64,000 nucleotides of DNA from assembly GCA_026120035.1 (NCBI GenBank), contig JALRME010000003.1, positions 1,674,001 through 1,738,000 on the forward strand, read 5' to 3'. The position numbers were made by a program, and so were the translations under genes. The notes under the pieces are model-generated. The model saw nothing but the letters and a program-made list of their open reading frames with translations, did not search any database and was not told where the DNA came from. This DNA comes from Coleophoma eucalyptorum (Eukaryota > Ascomycota > Leotiomycetes > Helotiales > Dermateaceae). Of the stretch, positions 1 to 10,463 are shown piece by piece (the first letter of the stretch is position 1; each line of letters begins with the position of its first letter).

Positions 1-2
1 AC

Positions 3-530
3 GATGCAGAAGACCAGTGGACGTTCACGCAAAAATTCGACTACATCCACGGACGAGCGCTGTTCTCCTGCTTCCGCTCGCATAGCGCCGTCTTTAAATC
101 CGCCTTCCAACATCTCCAGCCCGGTGGCTGGTTCGAACTCCAAGATGCAGCCTTCCCGTTCCGCTGCATCGACAACACCATGGCTGGAACGAAGATGGAG
201 CAGTGGTGCAACATCGTCCGAACGGCAGCCTCCGCCTTAGGGCGCGATTTCGGCGTTGTGCCGAAATACAAGGCCTATTTGGAAGAGGCGGGATTTGTGG
301 ACGTGGTGGAGAAACAGATGGCTTGGCCGATTGGAAGTTGGGCGAAGGGCGAGAAGATGAAGGCCATTGGAGCCTGGTGCAAGGAGGATGTTATGTTAGG
401 TTTACCGGCTTGGAGCATGGCGGCGCTGACGAGGGGGCTTGGGATGGAGGCGAGTGAGGTTGAGAAGCTACTTAATGAGGTGCGGAGTGAATTACGGGAT
501 GGAGGTTTGCACTGCTATGTGCCTATGTGA
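3..530 (+). CDS. LaeA-like SAM-dependent methyltransferase, C-terminal part (5' truncated)
   Basis: The frame is open from the window edge to TGA at 528-530, so the start lies outside. The visible 175 residues are the C-terminal half of a class I methyltransferase of the fungal TAM/LaeA-like type. Near the start is a run containing FDYIHGR, then QHLQPGGWFELQD, the usual post-motif I strand of this family. It is followed by WCNIVRTAASALGRDF, KYKAYLEEAGFVDV, a PIGSW motif, and a tail with LLNEVRSELRDGGLHCYV. The methyl acceptor cannot be told from sequence; members are often regulators or tailoring enzymes of secondary metabolism. The SAM-binding glycine motif would lie upstream and is not seen. 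No intron is needed in this part. Family assignment is good, specific role unknown. Confidence 0.85.
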   Translation, partial: DAEDQWTFTQKFDYIHGRALFSCFRSHSAVFKSAFQHLQPGGWFELQDAAFPFRCIDNTMAGTKMEQWCNIVRTAASALGRDFGVVPKYKAYLEEAGFVDVVEKQMAWPIGSWAKGEKMKAIGAWCKEDVMLGLPAWSMAALTRGLGMEASEVEKLLNEVRSELRDGGLHCYVPM

Positions 531-882
531 GTTCCGAGTCCATCCTTTTCTGATCTTTCTTAATTTCGTCTTTTCTCGAACATACCTCTTGTTCCTGAGT
601 AGAAGCCAGAGATTCATCCACTAATCTGCGGGTTGCATAGATATATTTTCTACGGGAGAAAGCCAGAATAGATTCGGAGAGTTCAAGGTATTTAGACGCT
701 CAGCAAAATGGTTTCATTAGACTTTCTTATACTTAGAGATCCCCGAAAACAAAACAGCCGTAGAGTATTATGGTACATGGCCCCAAGGCATTAAAATAGA
801 TCCCTCAACGAATCCCACGCGAAACAGGAAATGTGAGGACTTAATGCCAAACATCCTTAACTCTTCCGATCTCCCATCTCCC
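531..882. other. Convergent 3' intergenic region
   Basis: The methyltransferase and the EthD gene converge here, so this should be 3' UTR and termination sequence of both. It is AT-rich with no convincing reading frame. Confidence 0.5.
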
Positions 883-1627
883 TCACTCGACCTTCTTCCC
901 ATTCTCCCACTTCAACTCATCACTCCCCAGCATCATCACCGCCTCACTCCTCTTCAAAAAGCTCTCCTCATCCGGCACCACGACACGCAGATACTCGGCA
1001 TCCTGGAAGACCTATCGAGAAAAAAAGCGCTATATCAGCCATCATTCCACCGCAAAAAGAAAACAATGCATGTCCGCTGCAAGCGAGCAATGATGCGAAA
1101 CCGCGCCAGAGAACAAGAATCTGGGGGGGGGGGGGAGAAAAGAGAAGACTCACAGCCATCAGGTCCTCAAAACTATTAGCCCACATCTCCGCCCCGCCGT
1201 CAAACTCCACCAAGGGCAAGCCAGCAGCTCGTAGACCGGCTGTAGTTTTGGCATCGACGTGGAACTAGCAGGGAAAAAAGGTGTTAGAAAAAGAGTAATA
1301 GAGATTAGGGACGGTTTGCATGAGTATTTGTGAGTGAGTGTGTGCTAATGCTGGTGCTGTCGCTGCGAAAGCTGCTCGGGGTTGACTTACTTGGGAATAC
1401 TTGACGATCTTCTCTTGCACGATTGGGACACTGAGCCAGATCTTCGGGTGTTCGTTGGACCAGCTTTTGTCATGTCAGTTATTTTTTGGAGATCGTGGAG
1501 TAAGTACCTTTGGGATGGATGTTGACTAGCTCGACTTCACTTGGCTCGAGGGGACTTACTAGGCATGGAACTGCTCGTCGGTGAGAGTATCTAGCTTCTT
1601 GACCAAGATTGAGATGCGGACTGCCAT
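883..1627 (-). CDS. EthD-domain small protein (four exons)
   Basis: Model: exons 1560-1627, 1391-1463, 1154-1264 and 883-1011 on the minus strand, joined at GT...AG introns, giving 126 residues. The protein starts MAVRISILVKKLDTLTDEQF, continues with a WSNEHPKIW motif (the xHPxxxx signature of EthD/dimeric alpha-beta barrel proteins) and ends in a segment with EYLRVVVPDEESFL. This is a full-length single-domain member of the EthD family (about 100-130 residues). Such proteins form ferredoxin-like dimers; some act in polyketide or aromatic degradation pathways, but many fungal copies have no known substrate. Intron 3 contains a run of G residues on the plus strand near 1124-1136. Frame and phase agree at all three junctions. 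The substrate is unknown. Confidence 0.85.
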
Positions 1628-2373
1628 AGCTGCGGGTTTGGTATAGCTTATTGGGTGATATTAGCCTGATTTGGGAGTGTTATTCTTGTGTTGTACAGCT
1701 GCTCGCTTGCTGAAAAGTGTAGATGAATTGTAGTGCTTTGATTTGCTTGTTATGTCTATATCAACTGAGATATACCGTCCTCTATATATACGTACAGATT
1801 CAGAGAATTGGCTGCCTGATCTCTATTGAATTCATGGTTATACATGTCTTCTGTGAATAGTCATACGTTAATTCACTTACCATTCCTGCATGCTTACTCG
1901 CATCCCGAATGCGAAGCAAGTCGGAATAACCTTAGTGCCTAGTAACTTCGCTCGTAACCATTCCGGCCGTAAGAGCGGGCAAGCGGAACTGCTACGGGTG
2001 AGAGCTCGCTTAAAATTGGACGGACTTTCAGGTTGGTGCCAAAGTCCTTCTCGTTAATCGTGCAATAAGGGCAGGCAAATCATGATGTCAGTATGAACTC
2101 ATGAATCCCGCCGGGGTAGTCCGTTTGGAGAGATAAGTGAAGTAGGCTTCCCAGGAAAGTCATGAATCACCACAACCGAGAACACTGCTAGTATGGTAAC
2201 TTGTAGTTTATAGCCGACGGAGCAGAAGCCATGATCATTGAGTATCCATGAAAAAGATGCGACCTTCTTGTAAGATAATGAGTTCTATCTCCCGTATAGC
2301 TCGATCTGTACCTTAACCCAAATTCATTGAATGGATAGATCAATATATCCCAAAATAACTTTGCCGTTTCTCA
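1628..2373. other. Intergenic: upstream of the EthD gene, downstream of the phosphatase
   Basis: The proximal part (1628-1800) should hold the promoter and 5' leader of the minus-strand EthD gene. The rest, up to the end of the phosphatase gene, shows no coding signal or repeat. Confidence 0.5.
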
Positions 2374-3789
2374 TTACTTGATCAGCATCTGCACCTCTTC
2401 GGCTGTGAACCCAAAGATGTATAGCAGATCCAAGAGATTGCCTCCATTAAGTCGTGCCTGGGCCTGCATTTGAACAACGGGTTTGGCACAGAACGCCACA
2501 CCCAGTCCAGCTTCTCCCATCATCAACAGATCATTAGCGCCATCACCTACGGCTACAACTTGACCAAGATCAACCTTTTCCTTCTTAGCGATCTCTAGAA
2601 GAAGTGATGCTTTACGCCCAGCATTAACGATATCACCAACGACTTCACCAGTGAGCTTCTGAGTACTCTCATCAATAGCGAGTGTGTTAGCAAAGGCGTA
2701 GTCAAGTCCTAGACTGTCTGCCAACCATTGTGTCAAAGGGATAAAGCCCCCGGACAGGACCGCAGTCTTGACTCCAAGCCTTTTCAGCGCCCTGACCAAT
2801 TCGGGGGCACCCTTCGTAGGCTTGATGACAGATCGTAGCTTGATAAAGATATCGGCATCGACTCCCTTCAGCAACTTCGCCCGTTCGCGAAGAGAGGCAG
2901 AAAAGTCTAATTCGCCGTTCATAGCACGAGCTGTGATAGCGGAAACCTGATCCTCGACTCCAATAGATGCAGCAATGAGGTCTATGACCTCTTGTTCGAT
3001 CAGTGTAGAATCCATATCAAACACCACCAATTGAGGATAACGACGCAGGACCGTATCCTGCTGCAAAATCACGTCGACATTCCATTCTCTTTCAAATCGA
3101 TACAAAAGCTCGTGCTTCCTTAACTCATTAAGTGAGACATAAGCAGGGTCGGGCGGTGGTGAGAATGATAATTCGACGATGGAAGGATGGGTAGGATCAT
3201 CAAGGCACCGGTGAGACGAGGTTAAAATATCCGAGCCCTGGCGAGAGGGCAGAGATGCAATCAAATGCAAGAAAGAAGTTAAGCATAGCGGAGAAATGTA
3301 GCTGCCGTAGAGATGGTCAAGAGGCTCAGGATCTGCAGGAGGAGGTTCAAGCGGGAAGGATGAGAGATTACGGACCGGCGCGAGGTTTGAAGGAATTTCT
3401 TGCGATGTGGACTTAGATGGTGAGGGTGCCTCTTGTGTTATGTCGTCGTTGGCGATTCGTGGAGATCTGGTCTTGTAGATGATAGTTGCCACAATTCGAT
3501 CAGAGGTACCAGACGCTGGCTGGCAGTTTGCGTGGGACAGGGTATGGTTCAGTCCGCTATCCACGATCTTAGGAGGGGTTTTAGTCGAAGGAACCCCGTT
3601 GAAAGGAACGAAGGGCGAGGATGAAGGCGAGATCTTAGAGGCTTGCATGCCCTCGACAATGCTGTCAATGCCCTGATGCCCATCTTGCTGAGGAGGTCTG
3701 TATTGCTGGTGCTCCTGCAAGTAAGAGCTGCTGCGCATAGCAGTGTTGAAGACTGGTCGGCTGATGCGGGCGGGGCTTGTATCAGCCAT
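2374..3789 (-). CDS. SER2: Phosphoserine phosphatase with long N-terminal extension
   Basis: Single exon of 471 residues. The last ~220 residues are a complete HAD-superfamily SerB/SER2 enzyme, which hydrolyses phosphoserine to serine in the last step of the phosphorylated serine pathway in the cytosol. HAD motif I is VVFDMDSTLIEQEVID (catalytic DxD), motif II is the Ser in TAVLSGGF, motif III the Lys in the GRKAS region, and motif IV is VAVGDGANDLLMM. The first ~240 residues are low-complexity at the N end, then weakly ordered up to the catalytic domain, as in other filamentous fungi. The reading frame is open upstream to 4035, but I chose the ATG at 3789 (MADTSPARI) because the upstream segment looks like untranslated leader. 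An alternative start at 4035 would give 553 residues. Confidence 0.9.
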   Translation of the reverse strand: MADTSPARISRPVFNTAMRSSSYLQEHQQYRPPQQDGHQGIDSIVEGMQASKISPSSSPFVPFNGVPSTKTPPKIVDSGLNHTLSHANCQPASGTSDRIVATIIYKTRSPRIANDDITQEAPSPSKSTSQEIPSNLAPVRNLSSFPLEPPPADPEPLDHLYGSYISPLCLTSFLHLIASLPSRQGSDILTSSHRCLDDPTHPSIVELSFSPPPDPAYVSLNELRKHELLYRFEREWNVDVILQQDTVLRRYPQLVVFDMDSTLIEQEVIDLIAASIGVEDQVSAITARAMNGELDFSASLRERAKLLKGVDADIFIKLRSVIKPTKGAPELVRALKRLGVKTAVLSGGFIPLTQWLADSLGLDYAFANTLAIDESTQKLTGEVVGDIVNAGRKASLLLEIAKKEKVDLGQVVAVGDGANDLLMMGEAGLGVAFCAKPVVQMQAQARLNGGNLLDLLYIFGFTAEEVQMLIK

Positions 3790-6740
3790 GATGGAAATTA
3801 TTTTTGGTTTGTAGACTTGGGTGGGGAGGCGGAGAAGCGGAGAGGGTACGCAGCGATGATTGAAGGTCGCAGGATGAAGTTGAAGTGGAGGATTTAGAAC
3901 CAAATTTGAAAAGAAGGTCGTTGCAGATCCGTAATCGCAAAAGCCGAATCGTTGACGTTTTTGGAGGGGCAGTCGCGCTAAGATGCCAAGGGGGTCTTGA
4001 GCTTGTGTGCACAACTGGCATATTATTTCGATCAAGGGTTATGCATCGTCTGCACAATCCCATGTTCCGTTCCTGAATATCAAGCGACCTCTCCAATCTT
4101 CTTCTCTTGCCTTCCCGTGCTGATGCCCACCGGTGTGCAGTACCTACCTGTGGCATCATAGCCGGCTTAGGCCAATGGCTACTTTCCAACCGGTGGTCGC
4201 ATTGTATTTGCACCCAAAGGTCCTGTACTCCTATCCTTGGCCGGTATACCTCGGCTATTAACTGTCGTTGCTTGTGATGTAGCTCTCTGCGCGTTGAGGT
4301 TAGTGACTTTTTGCAAGATCATATGGAATCTCTCTCCTTTTGTTCTTACTTCTATATCATATGCTCATCAATATAATATCACAGGCTCGCATGAATATCC
4401 AAGAACTCTCGTCTATCTTCCCGCTCGTAGGACTCGAGATTAGTGGAGATATTGGATCTTCGATCATAAACGCCACATCCAGCTGCGTGCATACGGAATT
4501 ACACATTGTCAGCCCTCATCTTATTGCCCTACACGTTGCAAAGCGATTCGTGCTCCACCTTGAGACTTTGAACAAGCTGAGATCTGCTCCATTCAGCTCT
4601 GGCTCCTCAGCAAGCGAGACATTGCCCGGTAAAGGTTGCTGTTGTGTATATCTCCGTGGAACTCAGAAGTTTTAACTATCCGCGATCTCGCACAACATGA
4701 ACGCAGCATGATACTCTGAAATTCGAGCACGGCGTCGAACTCTTGAAAACGCATGAGCCCAAAAAGCTCAGGCCTCAAACCCAGGAGATCGAGGGATCCG
4801 CCCGCCGGTCGCTCGCTCAGACTATCTCCCCAACATCAATGGGCAAGGTTAGAGAAGTTCAGCTGTTTCGCATCCTTCTTTCCGTGTTCCACATCTCTTC
4901 CTGGAAATCGTTTCTAGATTCCAGAACAACCGAAGGTGGAAACACCCTTTCTCCACAGATTGATTACGAACATCTTACGTGAGTTCGAGCTTTTGTAGCA
5001 GTTTTATGCTGATACCCTTATCTGTGTGGTTTTAGGAAGGCGGCTTGGTCGATGGTGGCTTCGGAGGTCGCAAGATCTCTGCCCTCTCAGACTCTTTTCT
5101 GAGGGTCGAAGAAAGCCATCAGCAAGACGCAGCGAACCACTTGGAATCACATCATGCTCTTGGCGACCGGCTCAAAAGGAGACGTCGCGAACCCTTCTCA
5201 GACGAAGCACTTTTGTTCTGACAAATGCACGGTGGGTTGTTTATGCAAGATGTGGTAAGGATAAGAGGATGGGATACGCGGCGGAAAGAGTTCAATTCAT
5301 ATTGGGGCCTCAATATGGCTGGGAGACTTTGCAGAAGAGGATAGGCGGGGCGCCAAACACTCCGCCACTTAGTGAGCGGCGTTAGGTGCAAGAGATCCCA
5401 CCGCCAGAACTACCATAGTACAGTGTCGTGCATAATTTAAATTGATATTTCTGCACCGTTCTTTGGCGGTGACGGCAATTCGCAGAGGGACCACATATGC
5501 AGGTATCGATCTGCCTCGTTCAGGACTATACATGATCGATGCAGATGATCGACGCCGTGGATTTGCGGGAGGGCAGGAAGAGTTACAAGATCATCAGCGA
5601 TGGTATAAACTTGGGCGAAGCGAATGCCAGACGATTCATTGGACCAGGAAGGGGAGGGAAAGGAGGGAAAGGAAAAAGAAGCATCAGACTGAGGATTATT
5701 CCCATCAGCCGATATTCAGGATTGGCCCGCCAAACGGCCAAGCTTAGTTCTGGGTTTAGCTGGCGGACGGCCCTCATTGGATGACACATGATACCCGGTA
5801 ATAATAGAGAATATGATGATGGCCGTCAGAACATAGCGCATCACTTCTAGACCGTCGCTTCACCTGTGACTTGTCTCGCTCGGGGTAATGGCCGCGTTGA
5901 AGAGGAGGGACAAGGCAGGAGGAGCGCAGGAAGAGACAAAAGGCGACCCGACCAGACCAGACCCGACGCGACCCAACGCAGGCGTCAAGTGACAGGCACC
6001 GCAGGTACAAGGACACTGCAGCTCCAGACGTCGGAATCAAAAACAAAGGAAACAAAAGGGAATGAAATGAAGCGGAGGACAAGGACGAAAGGAACCACGA
6101 CTCAGGAGCGCCCAAGCAAGGCAAAAGAAGCAAGCAAGGGGACTAAGCTGCGACCCTCCGGCCTGAACACCCACTAAGCGCCAGGCTACTAACGCCGTCC
6201 ACAGAAGAAAAGCGCATTGCACACCACATCAACTTATCCACACCCGATACTACACTACGACCTGCTACCCTCCCAGCCTACTTACTACTTACTCCGTCGT
6301 GGTCGTGGTCGTGCTAGAGCCCAGCTGAGCGAGGTCATCATCTCCATCTGCGGCTCCATTTTGATTGTTGTCTGCACGCTTTCTTCTCCACCACTTCCCA
6401 CTACGTGTCGGTGTCGGTCGGTGCACCCACCACTTGCTATAATCTACATTGTTTCCCAAACCCCATCCTTCTCGTCTGATTCTTCCTGTTCCTCTTCCTC
6501 CTCCTCGCCGTCTCCCTTCGCCTCCTCCCATATCTCGCCAACCGGCCCCTTCGCTTCACACCCACTCTACTCGGCCTTGTCGCATCAGTCCTTCTGCTCA
6601 GGAATGCAATGATTAACCCCGCCCAACACTGACACCCGCCTGTCGTCCTACAACAAATCCTCCCGACCTGCGCATGTCGACCGGCGCACTGGGGGGTTGT
6701 GACACGACTTTACCTTCCTGGCCTTGGAGCCCTCACCACC
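3790..6740. other. Long region with no confident gene
   Basis: 3790-4250 is the leader and promoter side of the phosphatase. 4800-5230 has weak coding character and is reported separately. From about 5850 to 6740 the plus strand is purine-rich, then pyrimidine-rich (C/T-rich stretches near 6380-6540), typical of a fungal promoter and long 5' leader for the RBR gene at 6741. Several short upstream ATGs are present, one of them in frame at 6699. Confidence 0.4.
4839..5220 (+). other. Possible two-exon coding relic, unidentified
   Basis: An open frame from ATG 4839 (starting MGKVREVQLF) reaches a good 5' splice site, ac|gtgagt at 4979-4981. A 3' site, ttttag, ends at 5036. One continuation is in phase and stops after about 21 residues. 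Another frame after the same acceptor stays open for 62 residues, reads KRRRREPFSDEALLF at its end, and would need a different donor phase. I recognise no family. It may be a short unknown gene, a decayed gene end or chance. Low confidence. Confidence 0.2.
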
Positions 6741-8847
6741 ATGGCTCCGCTCGCATCTATGTCGCGCAAGAGATCACTTGCTGATATGCAGCTCGCTGAC
6801 GGCGTTTTGCCGGCCGAGTTCAACGACAAGGACTTTGCGCGCGAAGTATTACAACTAGGGGAGCATCTAAGTGAAGGAGCGCTGGACGAGGATATTGCAC
6901 GGCAGGCTGAGAAGCATGGAATAACGATATCGAGGCCGCCCACCGCCGACGACAATCCCCAAGACTCGTTGCGCGCATCAACTGTCGACTCACATCATGC
7001 CAGGACCTCTTCTACCGATTCGCAAGATAGCGATTCAACCGGAATTACGTCTAGAAGTTCGCAAGAGCACCTGAATAGCTCTGCCTCGTCAATATCCCGG
7101 AGAAGAGGCACGACAAGATCGCGCAGGAGTCAGTCGTTCTGTGAATATGAACGATATATTCTTCAAACCGAGCAACAAATACCCAAGCTTGGCTTTGTGC
7201 AGCCTCCAATTCCCGCCGAACCTGCGCCGTCGCTCTTCTCAATGTCGTCAAGGAAATCTTACATGAGTATCAAGAACGGATTCAAGGCGCGATTAGGCAA
7301 ATTCAGAAGGAGCAGGGCAACGCAAGAGGATTTAAAGTAAGTTGCACTGGCAGAGACGTCTGGTGCCAGCGTACTAATCTTCTAGTTCGTGCGTTTGTTG
7401 TCGAAACGATTTCAAGGATAGTACGGCTCTACACATGTTACCATGCCTTCATAATTACTGCAACACTTGCCTCCAAGTTCTCATTACTCAGGCCTCAACC
7501 GACGAATCGAAGATGCCGCCTCGGTGTTGTAGCAAGGCGATTCCGGGAGTGACCATTAAGTCAGTACTGACTCGGGAAGAGCAACATACTTTTATAAAGA
7601 GCGTAGTCCAGTTCAACACTCCATGGGAGTCTCGGATATTCTGCCCAAATACCTCCTGTGGAGAGTTTATTCCCAGGCGAGAAAAGATCGATCCAAAGCA
7701 CCCATTTGAGGTGGTCTGTCGGAAGTGCAGGACGCGCGCTTGCTCAACATGCAAGCAGTCCGCCCATCCTTTCGGCCAGGATTGCCCCTCGGACTGGGAA
7801 CTTGAAGCAGTATTAGAAATGGGCGAGAATGCTGGCTGGCGCCGATGTTACAAGTGTCGAAATCTTGTAGAGCTGACCCAGGGTTGTAGTCACATTACCT
7901 GCCGGTGCAAAGCCCAATTCTGCTATATATGTGGAGCCGTCTGGGATCCAACCGTTGGGTGTCCTAATTACTGCAATGGTGAAGAGGAACTAGAACGTCG
8001 CCGTCTCGAGGAAGAAGCACGCGCAGCAGAGGAGGCAGCAGAAAAGATCATCCGGGAGGAGGTCGAAAGGATTGAAGCTGCTCAGAAGCTAGAAGCGGAC
8101 AAGCGTGCACAAGACAGTGAAGAACTCAACGATCTACGCGCGCGACAAATCAACGAGCGTGATCGCTTCTCAGCTTTTGAACGTAAGATGAAATGGGTCA
8201 TGTGGACTCGTCACGGCCAGGCAAAGCTTGATCTTCTCGACAAGTACTGCGAATTGCAAGCGAAAATGAAGGACCGTCATTTGAAAACGGCCACACATCT
8301 CGAAGATCGACAAGTAGGTGCCGAGATGGAACTTCGAGCAACACTAAAGCAGAGCGAGAGGAGTGTGCAGATTAGATTAAAGCATATGGAAGCCTACTGC
8401 GATGGTCTTGGACGAAGCGCGAGTGGGTCCAATCCTGCACGGGTAGTGACCGAACGAGATCTTCGAGAACTTGGTCAGCAGTACAACATTAGGGATGATA
8501 TGGATCGTCTGCACCAGTCAAAAATCAATGTCATGCGTGACAAACAAGCTAAGCAGATGGAAAACCTTCTCACCCGTCAAGAGGAAGAGCTGGAGAAGCT
8601 CGATGCCAAGCAGAATGAGGATATTGATTATTTAGAAGAGAGCTTCGGTGTGGAGGAAGATGCTTTCATGCGGCTTTTTAAGGAACGGAGACAACGACTT
8701 AGGAAGAGATGGACTGTTCTGGCCGAGATTGAAAGGAAGAAGCTGGAAAGCTCGACAGGCCTGCGTTACGGCGAGATGAGGCCTGTGGATTGGCCATACC
8801 ACAATGAGGGGGACGAAGAAGCAATTCTGGAAGCGGTCTCCGAGTGA
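6741..8847 (+). CDS. RBR (RING-IBR-RING) E3 ubiquitin ligase, fungal type
   Basis: Two exons (6741-7336 and 7386-8847, 49-nt intron) encode 685 residues. The N-terminal ~200 residues are Ser/Arg-rich and disordered. RING1 begins right after the intron (CVCC...LPCLHNYCNTCL), the IBR has FCPNTSCGEFI and CRTRACSTCKQ, and RING2 has CYKCRNLVELTQGCSHITC followed by FCYICGA. The Cys in QGCSHITC occupies the position of the catalytic cysteine that carries ubiquitin as a thioester in HHARI and parkin, so this should be a two-step RING/HECT-hybrid ligase. After RING2 comes a long acidic/basic coiled coil (about residues 420-640) rich in Glu, Arg and Lys. Start choice: ATG 6741 has the context CACCATGG; an in-frame ATG at 6699 would add 14 residues. 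The substrate is unknown. Confidence 0.92.
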
Positions 8848-10463
8848 GGAGACAGGTTCTAAGTGATGACTTCGATATGTCTCATGATATATGTGATCTT
8901 GGGTCAAATTGGGTTGGGAATTTTGATGTCGAGCAAGCGTTAATATGACTTTTACGAGAAACTACGATCATGAATGGTCATGAATGGGTGGACATTATGG
9001 GACAAAGGGAGGCGACATACTTTATACATAGAAAGAAGTGATCATTATTGGAAATGATCAGGCGGCTTAGAGAGATTTGGATCTCTTTTGTCAGGGAAAC
9101 AACAGTACATGCAGCTTTCATACATCCTTTAATATCCGGGGAGTCAGGAACCGGAGCGGAGCATTTGGGTGTTATATTCTTGTTTATTTTTCTTGCGTTA
9201 CTTTCCTACATGATCGAGAATGGCAGAGGGAGGATCTGTCGCGGATTGCATGCATGGTATCAGAACAGCATATAAGGGAATCACACTTACAAGAGGTAAA
9301 TCCATGACATATGGAGACGAGAATGGGATTTCGCATCAAACCGCGGGAATGAGAAAGTATGGGACAGGAGTGGAGATAGGGGATGGTGAATGGCGGTGGT
9401 CTTCTGCTTTTCACGTCATATATACCCCAGCCGTGTTTTCTTTCCGTTGTTCCTTTTGCTATGATGCGACCTTAGGTTTAGGTTTATGAGAATGGAAATG
9501 CAAATACTTCTTGATTCTCGTACCTGACGTTGTCCCTCCCCTTTGATACGTTCTTCCCACTTTCTCACTACCTACCTCGCTTACCACATATATCCACATC
9601 TCGCTACATTTTATATTTCGACTAAGTACAAACTTCCCTTTCATCTCCCACCTCACTCTTGCACCAAATTTTTTCTTAAATTTTGTTCTTTTTTTTACAG
9701 AAATACCCGACACAGATACGCATATAGAGAGCGCCCCGCCCCCACTCCCCCACTCCCCCCACAAGTACGTTCCGCATCTACGCTTACCACAAACCGGCGA
9801 GTCGTCAATCTGAATTCAGGCTATGTATAAAAAATAAAAATAAAAAACTGCTCGGCTATCTCGCGTTGCGCGCGCATCGCATGAACTACTGCTACCCCGC
9901 GCGCGCTTATTCACTTACAGATTAGAGAGGGGCAGAACTTGGAGAGAGGGCTGAAAGGGAAGGACAGATGAGGAAATTTTTTTTTTTTCTCTTTCACCTT
10001 TTTGATTATGGGGGCTCAATGAGGGATGGGAGCACCTTCACAGAATGCATGGAGGAAAGGAATAACTTAGTCACTTTGTTTGTATGTCAACTCTAAAATG
10101 ACTACGGATTCATTCCTAGTCAGGTATACCAATAACTCCAAGTCAAAACCTGCATACGCTCATTTATGCTCCAAAAACAATACAATGAAGAATGCTCTTG
10201 CCTTCTAGCAGCGCCCAAGCCTCTCAGCATGCTGATGCCATATCTGTATACATTTCTAATGCAGTCCAGCCAGCCTAGTCCTCTAAAACAAGAGTTCAAA
10301 CAATCCACAGACGCAAATTAAACTGTTAACTTAACAGCGATGGCGCAATTTCAATAATAATAATAATAAACAAAGAAGGTATAAGCAGACGCCAAACTGG
10401 ATGCTTAGAGAGGGGCAGAACCATGTAAAAAGGGACAGGACAGTAAAAGTGATAGCTGGGTAT
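8848..10463. other. 1.6 kb region without a confident gene
   Basis: The RBR and HOL1-type genes converge here, so both 3' UTRs lie within it. The stretch 9530-9790 looks like a C/T-rich fungal 5' leader with an intron-like acceptor (a run of T then acag near 9700), although no plus-strand gene follows. A 17-bp sequence is repeated at 9922-9938 and 10405-10421. An ATA/ATT trinucleotide run lies near 10355-10370. GC-rich palindromic-looking sequence (cgcgttgcgcgcgc) is near 9865. Confidence 0.45.
9922..10421. repeat. Short direct repeat pair (17 bp core)
   Basis: ttagagaggggcagaac occurs at 9922-9938 and again at 10405-10421. Both copies are followed by related A/G-rich sequence (aaagggaaggacag versus aaaagggacaggacag), so the real unit may be a diverged ~45 bp. 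Nothing recognisable as a transposon lies between them. Confidence 0.5.

Noticed and set aside
1124..1136. Long G run inside an EthD intron, and a C run near 28802
   Set aside because: Homopolymers such as these are common in fungal non-coding DNA and may have length errors; no function assigned.
3782..4213. 143-codon minus-strand frame upstream of the phosphatase
   Set aside because: Overlaps the phosphatase start in a different frame and has no recognisable sequence.
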